In this document: positions 1-9,881 of the stretch, one piece after another | Position numbering within the stretch: the stretch's first letter is position 1 | Layout: every line of letters begins with the position of its first letter | NCBI GenBank assembly: GCA_016703965.1 | Contig: JADJBB010000025.1 | Location: 558,001-622,000 of the forward strand | Source of the DNA: Acidobacteriota bacterium | Lineage (GTDB): Bacteria; Acidobacteriota; Blastocatellia; Pyrinomonadales; Pyrinomonadaceae | DNA: 64,000 nucleotides | Direction: 5' to 3' | Position numbers and translations under genes: made by a program | Notes under the pieces: model-generated | Told to the model about the DNA's origin: nothing | The model's database searches: none | The model's input: only the letters and a program-made list of their open reading frames with translations

Positions 1-1036
1 CAACGGCCTTTTCCGTTGACACCAAGTTTGCTGTTTCGAAAGGTGGCGTTGGCTTGGTAAGCTCAGATATTCCTAACGAGAACGGCATCGTGCTTTTTAC
101 ATATCTCCGACCGTCGGGGCGATGCTGACTTCGACGGCGAATACGACATGGAAGATATCTATGGCGGTTCGCCCGGCAACAATGGCTCGATGGAATTGGG
201 TGAAGACGCACAAACCGCGACGGATCGCCAGGCGAAACACATGGACTTCAGCGGAACCTATCCCTGGACGGATATCACCGGATGCGCGGGAGCGGGAACG
301 GACTGTGAAGCTCCCAGGTATTCGCACGCCGCACCGCCGGATTTCGCTTCCGTTGTCGATCATAAATACTATCGCCGCGGTGTTCGATTGACGAACGGCA
401 CGACTTTGCCTGGGATCTATGATTCAGCGGTTCCGGCAAATACTAGAGGTTTCACCGTTGCCACCGAAAACAAACATGTACGTTGACGGCAACTACAATG
501 CAACAAGTGCCGCCTCGCCGCCGACGTCCGGTAACACACCTTTCAACCAGTATTATCCGTTCGATGGCGACCACATTCCTGCTTCGATCGTTGCGGATGG
601 CGTCACTATTCTCTCGAACGCATGGAATGACGGACAAAGCTTTATTAGCCCGGTCACGAGTCCGTACGATCAATCTAACCGCATCGCCCAGTCAACTACG
701 ATCCGATTTGCGATGATCGCCGGTGATACGATCGCCAGCCGTTCGGGTTCACCGAATCAAGGCGGCATATCGCCTAGATTGAACGGCGGTGTACACCTTC
801 AAGCGTTTTCCTCGAAAACTGGTCCGGCCAGCGTCTCGATGGTTCGGGATCGCTGATCAATCTGTTCAATTCAAGAAACGCCACCGGTTCATTCAAATGC
901 TGTAACAAAGTTTACAACCCGCGGGTTCGTAACTGGGTGTTCGACAGCACGTTCCTCGACCCGGCGCGTCTGCCGCCAGGAACGCTGTTCTTCCAGTACG
1001 TCCAGACAACTGGATTCTCGAGGACGAAACGACTAG
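1..1036 (+). pseudogene. Frameshifted 3' part of a pilus-assembly-type secreted protein
   Basis: The window opens inside this gene. No single frame covers it, but consecutive frames give one continuous protein-like text: a stretch around VSKGGVGLVSSDIPNENG (bases 35-90), then DFDGEYDMEDIYGGSPGNN (about 125-185), then YVDGNYNATSAASPP and a phrase like ADGVTILSNAWND (480-640), then WVFDSTFLDPARLPPGTLFF near 940. At least three frame changes are needed. The composition, rich in N, G, S and T with short repeated turns, resembles C-terminal regions of large PilX/type IV pilus-associated proteins in acidobacteria. That assignment is from memory and weak. A strong terminator follows, so the 3' end near the TAG at 1034 is plausible. 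It could be a true pseudogene, but the same damage affects the next eight genes, which points to sequence errors. Confidence 0.5.
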
Positions 1037-1058
1037 ATCAGCGTCAATTCATTCGCAA

Positions 1059-1090
1059 AGGCAGCTTGAGAGAGCTGCCTTTTTTTTTGT
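1059..1090 (+). terminator. Rho-independent terminator after the pilus-type gene
   Basis: An 8-bp perfect stem AGGCAGCT/AGCTGCCT (1059-1066 and 1073-1080) with a 6-nt loop runs into a tract of about ten T. It lies just after the last frame of the broken gene on the same strand. Confidence 0.9.
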
Positions 1091-1110
1091 TGTAGGGAAG
1101 TGGGGAAAGG

Positions 1111-1809
1111 TCAGCTGACGGTTATCGGATAGCTTGGCGAGAAAGATCCGTACTCGGCGTTCTTTTGGATGAAGATCGCGCGGATGTTTCCGTTTTCGGG
1201 TTCGCCGGGTGTGGCTGGGGTGATGTTAAATGACGCGGGCATTTTTGTTGCGAACGCGGCGATCGACCACGTTGATGAGCCCTGGCGTTGATATTCGATC
1301 CGCATGGCGTCGTTCTCCTGCATCGAACCGCCGCACGTTATGCCGTAGCCGGCAAATGTCGAGACTGCGAGCTCTGGCTTTATCAGGCTGGGGTTGCTTG
1401 GCTGATGATCTCGGCTCAACTATCATCAGATCTTCGCCGATGGCATCGGTGTAGCCGGGCGAAGCGACGATCAGTTCGCGCAGCTCGCGAAAATCGGTAA
1501 AAATGCTGACGAAAGAACCGACCGGCATCATCACGGAGCCAAACGCCGGCGGAGCCGGAGCCGGATCGCCCGCGGGCCCGCCCGTAAATAGGTTGTCACG
1601 CCACTCGACCAAGTTCTCGCCGTCGTCGCCCGCATCGCGTCGACATAATCATTCGCCACGATAAATTCGTCACAGATCAGCTTTATCCTGTCAGCCTGCG
1701 GCCCGGTTATCGGCAACACGACCTTGTACGCATCGATCTTGCCCTTGATATTCGTAAACATCGCCAACTGCTCCGCACGCGTTCCTGGAAACCATGCTCT
1801 TCTAGCCAT
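1111..1809 (-). pseudogene. Conserved hypothetical protein, frameshifted twice
   Basis: Three overlapping minus-strand frames together make one protein of about 230 residues. The first frame begins MARRAWFPGTRAEQLAMF (start at 1809) and runs to ANDYVDA. The second carries ENLVEWRDNLFTG to GEDLMIVEPRSS. The third carries LIKPELAVSTFAGYGITCGGS to the end YGSFSPSYPITVS. Frame changes fall near 1625 and near 1400. The pattern fits a family of acidobacterial proteins that start with a short aromatic, W/F-rich segment and end in a fibronectin-like beta domain. I know no function for it. There is no signal peptide or membrane segment. The start codon follows a purine-rich AGGAAATGAG stretch. Confidence 0.6.
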
Positions 1810-1980
1810 AACTCATTTCCTCCGTTAAATTGTGTTTTTTTTGTATGGAAGATGCGGGAATATCCCGCAATGCTGGCTGGGAAACAGGTCGGAGTCAGGA
1901 GATCACGGGAGTAACCACAAATTCGACGGAAGTATATTTCGCTTTCACAACAAAATCAAGCCAAGATCCACCCGCCAAAC

Positions 1981-2262
1981 CAATTTTCAACTGTCAGATA
2001 CAAATTTACGACCGTGAAAATGAAATTCACGACCGTAAGAATGAAATTCACAACCGTGAGAGCGAAATTTTCGACCGTGAAAATGAGATCCACAACCGTT
2101 AGAGCAAAATTCACAACCGTCAGAGCGAAATTTTCGACCGTAAGAAAGAATTCACAACCGTCAGAGCCAAATTTTCGCCCCAAAAAATCAAATCCACAAC
2201 CGTCAGAGCAAAATTCTCGACCGTGAGAGCAAAATTTACAACCGTAAAATGACGCTCACAAC
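1981..2262. repeat. Array of about 12-13 imperfect 21-bp tandem repeats
   Basis: Units follow the pattern AAATTCACAACCGTCAGAGCG with variants such as TTTTCGACCGT and TTCACGACCGT. Most are 21 nt and a few are 20. The core NACCGT is nearly invariant and is often flanked by a short dyad (TTCAC...GTGAA). Because 21 is a multiple of three, several frames on both strands stay open through the array and give false heptad-repeat peptides. I see no start/RBS context that makes it coding. The rest of the 1810-2495 gap holds no gene I can support. Confidence 0.85.
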
Positions 2263-2495
2263 CAAAACCAACCAAAGCGGTCGGGCATTTTAAACAAATA
2301 TTCAGTTTTAGCCAGTATTTATCGACGTTTCAGCAAAGCAAGCCCGCAAACACGTCGCCGCGTCACGCTTTTCGGGGAACTTCGCAAGTTTTAAGAAATT
2401 TTCGGGAGAAAAGAAACCGATGCAGTGCCCGTTAGGAACGTCTCCATTCAGGCTAATTAGAAAGGGCAAAGAGACTATCGCCTCAACCGCACATG

Positions 2496-3827
2496 TTACC
2501 CGTTTCCCAAGAAACGCCAACAACTAACGGCTTCTCTAATTAGCGTGAGAACTATAAATCGATTTTTATGAGGGATTGCAAAAGTTTTTTTTACGGTTAG
2601 ATCTGCGATCGCCGTTTTCCATTTCAACGATGGGCGATAGCTTAAATGCTCGTTAGATAATTCTTTGCTAAAGATTTCTTCGATATTCGCGTAAGCTCGC
2701 GTCATGATCAATGTGCTTTGAAGTTCATCCATTTTGGCAGAAATCCTCGCAGTTCCGCTGCGGACCTCTCGAAGTCGGCTATAAAGATAAAATACTCCTA
2801 CTGATAAAACTAGGAGCGTTAGATAAAATAGTAGATCCAGTAACGAACTTTTCCCCACATTTCGGATAGAACCGATTAGATCAGTGGTAAGAACATCTCC
2901 CATGCTAAGCACCAGTGCAAAGGCCGCAGTGCTGAGAAGTATGAACTGAAAGATAGCGAGCTGTATACGATCTCGATAATTTCGCTTCTCTTGCAATTTT
3001 TTTCCGATTCTAGTTCGAGAAGCTTCTTATTTATAGTGTCATACCATTTTCCAACCGTAGTTTCCTCTAGTTCCTTTAATCGTTCAGAGAATGGTTTAAA
3101 AAGAGTTCCCATAATTCGCATGATACCGAAGCCGAACGCACTGCTACTCCCGATTACGCTTGGAATCTCAGCTTTCGCAAATGCCGCTCGAACTTCCCAA
3201 TCAAAAGGCAACGGCGAAAGGTTCGGAAATAACGTTCCCCATGAATTCTTTCATAAACAATTCTTTCTTCTTCAGTTATTTTATTAAATATTTGCCAAGT
3301 GTTTGATCGCTTCAAGTGTTTTCCGATTCGAAGATGCAATGCTCGAAGGGATGCAGTGCTAATCGCATCGGGTTCTAAAACCACGAGATTGCGAGTGGAA
3401 ATTTGCAAGCTCTTATTAAAAAGGTGATACTCTGCCTGGCAATCTAAGATAACGGCGTCTATTTCATTTTTTCAACTATGCGAGCTAGATTCTTCAGAAT
3501 TTCTGAAAGCGCATCTTTTGCGGTGACAAAAGTTTCTTCGCCTAGCCTCAGAGTATAGGGTATAAAGTAAAAACCGGAACTTGTTAGAAAGATACGTGGA
3601 TCAACGTCAGCAAGAGGGAAGTTCATTCTCTCGAAACTGCATAACTCAGGATCAGTGGCTATCTCGTCCTCAAAGAAGTAGGTCGCACCATGAGTTGAAT
3701 AGTCGCAGTCAACTAAAAGTGCCCGATATCCTGCTTCACCTAGTACGCGCGCCATGGACATACCAATGACTGTCTTTCCGGAACCTCCTTTTCCGCTTAG
3801 TAAGGTGAGATACTGTGCATTAGCCAT
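2496..3827 (-). pseudogene. ParA/MinD-like ATPase with C-terminal membrane tail (three frameshifts)
   Basis: Read through three one-base breaks, this is a protein of about 440 residues. The N-terminus has the deviant Walker A SGKGGSGKT (about residues 10-18) and an A'-like DCDYSTHGA. The middle has a conserved-looking VILDCQAEYH and PFDWEVRAAFAKAEIPS, typical of ParA C-terminal halves. After a basic coiled stretch come two hydrophobic segments (FQFILLSTAAFALVLSM and LLFYLTLLVLSVGVFYLYS) and a coil. Each break is at a homopolymer: T6 at 3467-3472, C4 at 3237-3240 and T7 at 2997-3003. One extra base restores the frame in each. A membrane-anchored ParA is unusual, since soluble ParA proteins partition DNA or position complexes. 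The start overlaps the upstream gene by 8 bp, so the two are probably co-expressed. Confidence 0.6.
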
Positions 3828-4511
3828 TAGAAGCCTCCGGTGCAGGTGGAAGCTGTTTGATTTCAGCCTCGTCGAGGAACGATTCCTCCTGCACTAAATC
3901 GCCCTCGCTTAATTTTCCAATCGATCCACCTTGAAGTTTCTTATTATAGGCGTTTCGTCGAGCCAGAAACTCTTCATGATCGAGACGGTGATTTTCGAGC
4001 CCCTGCGATTTCTTCAGCAGGGATTCCCTTAATATTAAATCTAGAGTTTCAAACTTCAACTCATCGATCCACAGGATGATTTTATTTAAGCGGTCTTTTT
4101 TATCGTGAGCATACGTTTTGGCATGTTCTGAAATAAGAACCCGAAATTGGTGATTCTTTAAGCTGTATTGCTGAGTCAAAGAGTATACGTACCCGATCTT
4201 CATCGAACTGCATCCAAAAATTTGTATTCTTCTCTGCTTCACAGATTAGTCTTATTTCCGTGCGGCGTTCTTGGAATCTCGTCATTGCAGTCTATAAACT
4301 GCTCGATCAATTGTTGGCGACACTTAGTGAGCTCTTTTACAACAATCAATCGCTTGGCAACAAAAAGACCGCTTTTAGCGGCGGAAACATCAGGTTTTAC
4401 CTCAAAGTCCTCATTTACGCATGACGCTATTAACCATTTCCAGCCGATGCCGTTTAGCTTTGCATATTCCTTATCTTTTCGAAGGAGTAGAATCTCCTCA
4501 TCAGTTAACAA
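3820..4511 (-). pseudogene. Unknown partner of the ParA-like protein, frameshifted
   Basis: Three minus-strand frames join into about 230 residues: DEEILLLRKDKEYAKLNGIGW (from 4511), then FQERRTEIRLICEAEKNTNF (about 4285-4220), then NHQFRVLISEHAKTYAHDKK to the end QLPPAPEASNG. Breaks lie near 4285 and near 4165. The last half is strongly charged and helical (DELKFETLDLILRESLLKKSQG). There is no signal peptide, membrane segment or catalytic motif that I recognise. The only start in the first frame is TTG at 4511, so the true start may lie further upstream behind another break. It overlaps the ParA-like gene by 8 bp. The pair could be a partition-, secretion- or defence-type two-gene unit, and nothing in the sequence decides which. 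Confidence 0.45.
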
Positions 4512-4626
4512 TTTACGAATTTCTTTTACACAATTCGATAATCAATATAAGGTTTAACTTCAGCTACAATGGAAAAAAATGCGAATGTAATGGCCGCTAA
4601 AATAGACCTAGTTGGATTTGGAACTA

Positions 4627-4648
4627 GGAAAGATAGCACGAAAACGGG
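4627..4648. repeat. 22-bp direct repeat, left copy
   Basis: GGAAAGATAGCACGAAAACGGG, identical to 5317-5338. It ends exactly one base before the stop codon of the small gene at 4649-5002. Similarity continues loosely for about 12 bases (CTAGTGGACAATT against TGGGTGGGACAATT). Confidence 0.85.
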
Positions 4649-5002
4649 CTAGTGGACAATTTGGGGTTCAAGCCATTCCGCCGAGGTCGTACATTTTACT
4701 TGTTCGAACAGAAGCTTTAAGAATTCCTGCAGGTCATCAGGAAAACCTGATCTGTCTATGTCAAAACCGGATACGACCAGCTCGTTGTTAAGATAAATGG
4801 TCATGTTGTAAACGTCCTTAACGTTCTTCTTATCAAAATATCGAAGTGTTTCAGGCTTCTTTAGAAGTTTTGCAAGTCTATCGGTAACGTTGCTATCGAG
4901 AACTAAGGTCTTTCGCGAGTATTTGGGATCGGCGGCAATTTGCCTCACGTCAAAGTTCTCGGATTCCGGAACACGCATTTCAACGCCGTTCGGATTGGAC
5001 AT
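4649..5002 (-). CDS. Small hypothetical protein between direct repeats
   Basis: A protein of 117 residues if started at the ATG at 5002 (MSNPNGVEMRVPESENFDVRQ), which has GGGAGAT about 8 nt upstream. The frame stays open to 5080 with a less convincing start. The text is acidic and soluble, with a phrase like LVLDSNVTDRLAKLLKKPE and an ending TTSAEWLEPQIVH. I do not recognise a family. It is one of the few intact frames in the first 9 kb and is bracketed by the 22-bp direct repeats. It may be a small accessory gene, with no function suggested by sequence. Confidence 0.5.
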   Translation of the reverse strand: MSNPNGVEMRVPESENFDVRQIAADPKYSRKTLVLDSNVTDRLAKLLKKPETLRYFDKKNVKDVYNMTIYLNNELVVSGFDIDRSGFPDDLQEFLKLLFEQVKCTTSAEWLEPQIVH

Positions 5003-5275
5003 TTGATATCTCCCGACTATGTACAAGAAGCTTTCCGTTCCTATCCACCGAGATGATATGCCCGCTACAGCAACTTCCACGGCCGAGTATTACAAAAGAT
5101 CTCTTTTTGGCAGGATCGTTTCCGACGTAACCTGCGGCTGGGAATTCGGGACCCGATTTTCAACCCGACTGCAATTTAGGTTAATTCCCACAACCAACAC
5201 CATAAACTGTACCGCCAAACCCCAAACGCCAACCGGCTACGGTTCTTGAACGGTAAAACATATATCCATCAATTT

Positions 5276-5859
5276 TCATATCGGGAGCGTGAGCATGCTC
5301 GGGTGTTTGAGATGAGGGAAAGATAGCACGAAAACGGGTGGGTGGGACAATTCATTTTTTGATCTTGGGGCTTTGATCTTTGAGCTTTGAATTAGTTCTG
5401 CTTCTGGGATACGGAGACAAGCGGCTGGACCGATCCTACGATCTGTTACGGGAGTTTCGGTGCCGACAAAGAATGAATAGAGGATCATCAAGCCGCCGCA
5501 ATATGAAAGTAAGCCAAAGAGCGACATGTATTTGGTCGCCAATGGCAATGACCGCTCGGCAAATCGTTTATGAAGCTGCCATGGAACGAAGAGCAGAACT
5601 GCGCTCGTCAATATCAACAACCAGCCGAACGCGGCGAACACGGCAGAAAACTTCATCTGCGGCGAATACAAGACGAACGCTATGCCGATGACAATTCGTA
5701 TCGAAATTTCAACGAAGTGTAAATGCAGAACTGGCAAATGCGTCGAGAAACTGCTTCACTCCGTTCCGGTCGAGCAAATGCGGCGGTAGCCAAGCCGATC
5801 AACCAGATCCCGGCAAGTATGACCATTGCGGCAGCGATCAAATTGCATAACATCATCAT
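5276..5859 (-). pseudogene. Small multi-pass membrane protein, frameshifted
   Basis: Two frames join near 5720-5740. The first gives MMMLCNLIAAAMVILAGIW with a second half ATAAFARPERSEAVSR. The second gives HLHFVEISIRIVIGIAFVLYS, then FSAVFAAFGWLLILTSAVLLFVPW, KRFAERSLPLA and a final helix LFGLLSYCGGLMILYSFF. That makes about 140 residues with four predicted membrane helices. The tail after VGTETP runs into the dispersed repeat at 5281-5338 and is probably not real protein; a stop at 5446-5448 lies in the neighbouring frame. The function is unknown. It follows the COG4705-like gene on the same strand. Confidence 0.45.
5281..5338. repeat. Right copy of the 22-bp repeat, next to a GAGCATGCTC palindrome
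   Basis: The copy of GGAAAGATAGCACGAAAACGGG at 5317-5338 is preceded by a perfect 10-bp palindrome GAGCATGCTC (5291-5300). The pair of copies encloses about 690 bp containing one small gene and no transposase. It may be a dispersed intergenic element rather than the ends of one mobile unit. Confidence 0.6.
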
Positions 5860-5927
5860 AAATGTTCGTTGTTCGAATTGTCCTGCGAGGCAAGCCATCG
5901 CCGCCGTGCGGGTATGCGAGAGATCTT

Positions 5928-6717
5928 AATGAACTTCTTCGCCGGGCGGCTGGGAAGACGAGGATCAGGAGGACGATCAGGCCGAGCAGGACGGCGGAGG
6001 CGGTGTAGCGGCTGAGTTCGAGGCCGCCGTTTTCGGTTGGTTTGTCGAGGAAATCTCCGACGACCGCGCCGGAGCGGGCGGGTGATGATGAACGCGGCCC
6101 AGAAAAGGAACGTGCGTGGAATGCTCTTCCAAAAATACGCGATCGCGATGATCGCGAGCATCGATCCGAAAACGATCGCCGCTCCGCTGTAGCCGAGATC
6201 GAGCCCGACGTCATCGGCCGTCCAATCGCCGAGAGCCGTTCCCAATGTCTGCGAGAACATGATCGTCACCCAATAGAACATCTCGACCTTTGGCTCGTTC
6301 ACCGTATTAACGGAAACCGAACCGAGCGTTCGGTACCAAACGAACAGCGATGCCAGCAGCAGAACCAGCAAGAGTGCCGAACCGCCCGCATAACCGATGC
6401 CGATCGAACGCGTCACGTAATCCGCGAGCGTTGTGCCGACAGTCGTTGTCGCGATGATCGTCAGCCAATAAAGAAATGGATGAAACCGCTTCACGCCGAT
6501 CTGTACAGCGACGGCGGCGAGGAAAATGGCTCCAAAGACCGCCGTGCCGATCAGATATCCGTAACCCGTGGCTTCGCCGGTCGTCTCGCCGAGAAAGGAC
6601 ATCGTCATCGCATCGCCGCCGGTTTCGCCGAGCGTCGTGGCGAGGATCTTGATGATCCAAAAAGACAAAGGTAACTTCGGGGACTTTGCTCAATATTTCA
6701 GCTTGTTCTTCGGTCAT
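5928..6717 (-). pseudogene. COG4705/DUF347-type integral membrane protein, frameshifted
   Basis: The start is MTEEQAEILSKVPEVTFVF at 6717. After a break near 6660 the frame continues WIIKILATTLGETGGDAM, and it breaks again near 6085 to continue GAVVGDFLDKPTENGGLELS and a last helix VLLGLIVLLILVF. The repaired protein has about 260 residues and seven or eight helices, including two related KILATTLGET/IMFSQTLGTALGD repeats. That is the hallmark of the COG4705 family (repeated TLGxxxGD motifs), known only as uncharacterised inner-membrane proteins. The gene is divergent from the Ser/Thr kinase gene at 6892. Confidence 0.6.
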
Positions 6718-6891
6718 TCGGTTATTTCGATCCTCCACTACATTGCACGAAGAACCACGATAAAGCCAGATGAAACGAGCTGAATTGGCTGAAATTCGCA
6801 ATGATCGATTTGTTCACCGAACATTGTCTTTGTGATATCGTATTCACTGTCTAAGGAACACGTCTGCCCCGCCCCGGCTGTCCTTTTTACG

Positions 6892-8346
6892 ATGAAAGAG
6901 CTTTCGCTAAACAGTTGCAGACTCGATAAGAGATACGACGTCCTGGAGCAGCTCGGGCGTGGGAGTTATGCTGAGATCTTTCTGGCGCGGGACACGCTGG
7001 CTTCGCCGCAATCGCCGCATTCGACGGTCGTTATCAAGGCCCTCAACGTTTTTCTGCAGGATGATCTAGACGCCGATCTGGAACGCACGCTCGTCGAGAA
7101 CTTTCAGAACGAAGCGATCGCTCTCGACCGAGTTCGCCACCCGAATATCATCAGCCGTATCGGCCACGGCACCGCCCGAGATCTGCCGGCACCGTTTTTC
7201 ATTACCTCGTTCTCGAATACCTCGCCGGCGGCGACATGCAAAAGCTCTTGCGAAAGCAGAAACTCGGCCTCGATCAGGCTTTGAAATACATCGAGCAGGT
7301 CTGTGCGGGCCTCGGCCATGCACATCGCAATTCGATCATCCATCGCGACATCAAGCCGCAGAATCTGTTGCTCACTTCTGATCTTTCGACCGTGAAGATC
7401 GCCGATTTTGGCGTCGCCCGCGTAAATGTTTCCGACGCACCGATAACGCGTGTCGGCACAAACATCTACGCCCGCCCGAACACAGCCCGCTGATGGCAGG
7501 GAAGACCGACGGACTTGATAAAAAACTCACGCCAGCGGCCGATATTTATTCGCTCGGAAAACGATCTACACGATGCTGACCGGCGCTCGTTTGCGAATGC
7601 GAGCATTGATTCGGTTCCAGCTTCTGTTGCGAATGAAGAATGGGCTGATGAACTCGTTCGTGTGCTAAAACGAGCAACAGCGACCGATCCGGCCCAGCGA
7701 CAGCAGTCCGTCGAAGACCTCTGGATCGACCTCGCCGGAATTCGCCAGATCGCGGCGGACGGCGAATACAGCACGATGATGCGTTTCGCAGATAGACACG
7801 CCGCAGCCGCACGTTTTTCGCGGCTACACGCCGATCGCACCGGAACGGCCGAGCTTTGAGGCGATCGCGGATATCCCTTCGTCGATGAGCCGCGAGCCGC
7901 TATACACCCGCCCGTCTTATCCGCCGCCGGCAGTGAAAGCGACAATGGCGATGGAGCCCGATGTCGCCGTCACGGTTGCCGAAGCGAGGCCCGCGAAAAA
8001 GAAACGCCGGTTGAAGCGGCGGTTGACCGCTTTCCTCGTGGTTGTTGGAGCGTTCACCGGTATCTTGTATGGGACGGCGAGTTACATCCGAAGCCACAAT
8101 ATTTTCCCGGCCTTTCGAGCTCGTTCAATTCTAAGACCGGCGTAGCCAGCACGGACATTTATCTGCTTCCATCGCCAAACACCGACAATGATCCGATCGG
8201 ACTCGTGACCAAAAATTCGAAGGTCAAGATTGTAAATTCGCAGAATAATTGGTATCAAGTTGATGTCGTCCAACAAGGCCGAGACCTGCCGACGCAGCAA
8301 AATATCAAGCGGATGGCTGAATGGTAAGTATGTGGATGTGGATTAG
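6892..8346 (+). pseudogene. Ser/Thr protein kinase with membrane anchor and SH3-like domain, frameshifted
   Basis: The kinase motifs are all present but spread over three frames: the glycine loop LGRGSYAEIFLARD, the lysine in VVIKALNVF, the catalytic loop IIHRDIKPQN, DFGVARV, and after a break an APE-like YAPPEHSPLMAGK. A juxtamembrane basic region KKKRRLKRRLTAFLV leads to one helix (FLVVVGAFTGILYGTA). The extracytoplasmic part TDIYLLPSPNTDNDP...GWLNGKYVDVD looks like a bacterial SH3-type domain and ends at the TAG at 8344-8346. At least five breaks occur; A4 at 7558-7561 is repaired by one added base (LGKTIYTMLTG). The FHA gene that follows is a likely phospho-Thr reader of this kinase. Confidence 0.7.
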
Positions 8347-8359
8347 GTAATGGTTGATG

Positions 8360-8417
8360 GTTGATGGTTGATGGTACCTTGTTGACAACGGTCAACGATC
8401 TGCCATCCACGATCAAC
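8360..8417. repeat. Inverted-repeat pair in the kinase-FHA gap
   Basis: GTTGATGGTTGATGG (8360-8374) and CCATCCACGATCAAC (8403-8417) pair at 12 of 15 positions around a 28-nt loop. A 7-bp TGGTTGA unit is repeated three times just before it. Confidence 0.6.
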
Positions 8418-8425
8418 AAAGATTT

Positions 8426-9384
8426 ATGAGCATTTTAGATAAAGTCAGGCGTTGGATCGATGGTGAGACGGCGGAGCTTGTTTTGGAACAGGCCGCTCGA
8501 GACGCGCAGGTCAAGCCGCGTTCTAAGGCCGAGGCATTCATCGTCAAGATCGCCCGCGAGGTCGAATCCGTAATGCAGAACGAGATGGTCCCGCTGCCGC
8601 AGGGTACGACCATCATCCCGAGCGAATACGCCATTTTTCTCAGCAGCGACGATGACAAAGAATGGCAGGGAGCCAAACGAAAAGGCCTGGTACAAGGGCT
8701 TTACCATATTCTCGCCGAACGGGCGAAAGAGATAGCGGCAAGAAGAAACTGGAAACTCGTTCGTTCGTCATCGAGCTGCGCATCGACGGTACGCTCGAAA
8801 AAGGTGAGATCCGTGTGCAGCATAGCTGGGAAGATTCGAGCGGCAACAAGACGGGAGTTCTGGTCAGGCCGAAGGGAATTCCGGCGTTAGAACCAACTCA
8901 AAACGCTCCGATATCGCAGACCATCCCGAATTTCGCTCCGGCAACGGGATTTCAGCCCCCGCCGTATCAGGCTCCGCCGCCGGCGTCGTTTCAGAATGCA
9001 CCCATTCAGCAGGCCGTTCCGCTGCAGACCGACGAGCCCGAGGATATGACCGCCGTGAAATCGCGTGCGGTCGAGCTTTACAAGCTGGAGATCTGGCGAG
9101 GCGGCGTCAGGCAAAACGTTGTGCCTATCTATCAGAAAGAGATCGCGATCGGCCGCGGTTCGAAATCAAAGCCGGTTGATATTCCGCTCGTCGGTGATGT
9201 CGAGATCAGCCGCCGGCACCTGATGCTGGTAACCGACGGAGCAGGGAATTTTTGGGCTGTAAACGAAGGGAAAAATCCGGCAGCGATAAATAACTACGAG
9301 CTACCGGCGGGCCAACGCGTAACGGTGAATGTCGGCGTTCCGTTAAATATTTGCAGTTACATGCTCCGCATCCAGCCGCACTAA
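8426..9384 (+). pseudogene. FHA-domain protein with DUF3662-like N-terminus, one frameshift
   Basis: The first frame gives MSILDKVRRWIDGETAELV and a conserved block IPSEYAIFLSSDDDKEW that fits the DUF3662 (FhaA N-terminal) domain. Near 8735 the frame changes and continues KKKLETRSFVIELRIDG. A proline-rich linker (FQPPPYQAPPPASFQ) leads to a C-terminal FHA domain with IAIGRGSKSKPVDIPL and the phosphothreonine-binding EISRRHLML. About 318 residues after repair. FHA domains bind phosphothreonine, and the upstream kinase gene makes a kinase-reader pair likely. This is the last broken gene in the window. Confidence 0.75.
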
Positions 9385-9390
9385 TCGTTC

Positions 9391-9855
9391 TTACTGGCGG
9401 AACATTTCGCGGTCGATCATCGGCAGATATTGCCGTCTGAGGTTATTCGCGAGAATCGTAGCCGTTCGAAGCTTTTCATTATTTTCCGTCAGGCCATCCT
9501 GGATCTGTGACATCAGTTGGCTTAGGCTTTGCCGTTGGGCGGAGAGTTTTTGCCGGCGGTTATCACGCAGCTCTTCGGTTTCCGTAGTTCCAACTAATGC
9601 AACACTGCGGTCGATCGTTCGCGGCCTGAGGTCGACATCGACCTGGGCCAACTTTCCCCGTGTTTCGTTCAGCTTCTCTGTAAGTTCGATCTGCGTTTTT
9701 TGATGGGTTGCGATCAGCTGCTCCGCGCGGACTAGCAATTCCATTCCAAGCACCAATTCGAGCTGCTTTTCCGTGAAGCTTAGCCCGCCAAGTTTTTCAA
9801 ATTTATCGACAAATTTTTGCAGCCGTTCATTCAGCGTTTGAACCGACGTGGACAT
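9391..9855 (-). CDS. Coiled-coil hypothetical protein
   Basis: 154 residues starting MSTSVQTLNERLQKFVDKF, almost wholly helical and charged with heptad spacing (for example LIATHQKTQIELTEKLNETRG and LTENNEKLRTATILANNLR). There is no signal peptide, membrane segment or catalytic motif. I do not recognise a family. Its stop lies 6 bp from the stop of the FHA gene (convergent). A structural or adaptor role is possible, but the sequence does not show it. Confidence 0.65.
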   Translation of the reverse strand: MSTSVQTLNERLQKFVDKFEKLGGLSFTEKQLELVLGMELLVRAEQLIATHQKTQIELTEKLNETRGKLAQVDVDLRPRTIDRSVALVGTTETEELRDNRRQKLSAQRQSLSQLMSQIQDGLTENNEKLRTATILANNLRRQYLPMIDREMFRQ

Positions 9856-9881
9856 TCTCCGCAGATCAGTCGCGATGGATG

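Noticed and set aside
1830..2226. Open frames with heptad-like repeats (for example NEIHDRKNEIHNR) as a coiled-coil protein
   Set aside because: The 21-bp DNA repeat keeps several frames open on both strands; no start context or non-repeat domain supports coding.
1981..2262. CRISPR array
   Set aside because: Units are 21 bp with no unique spacers between them and no cas genes in the window.
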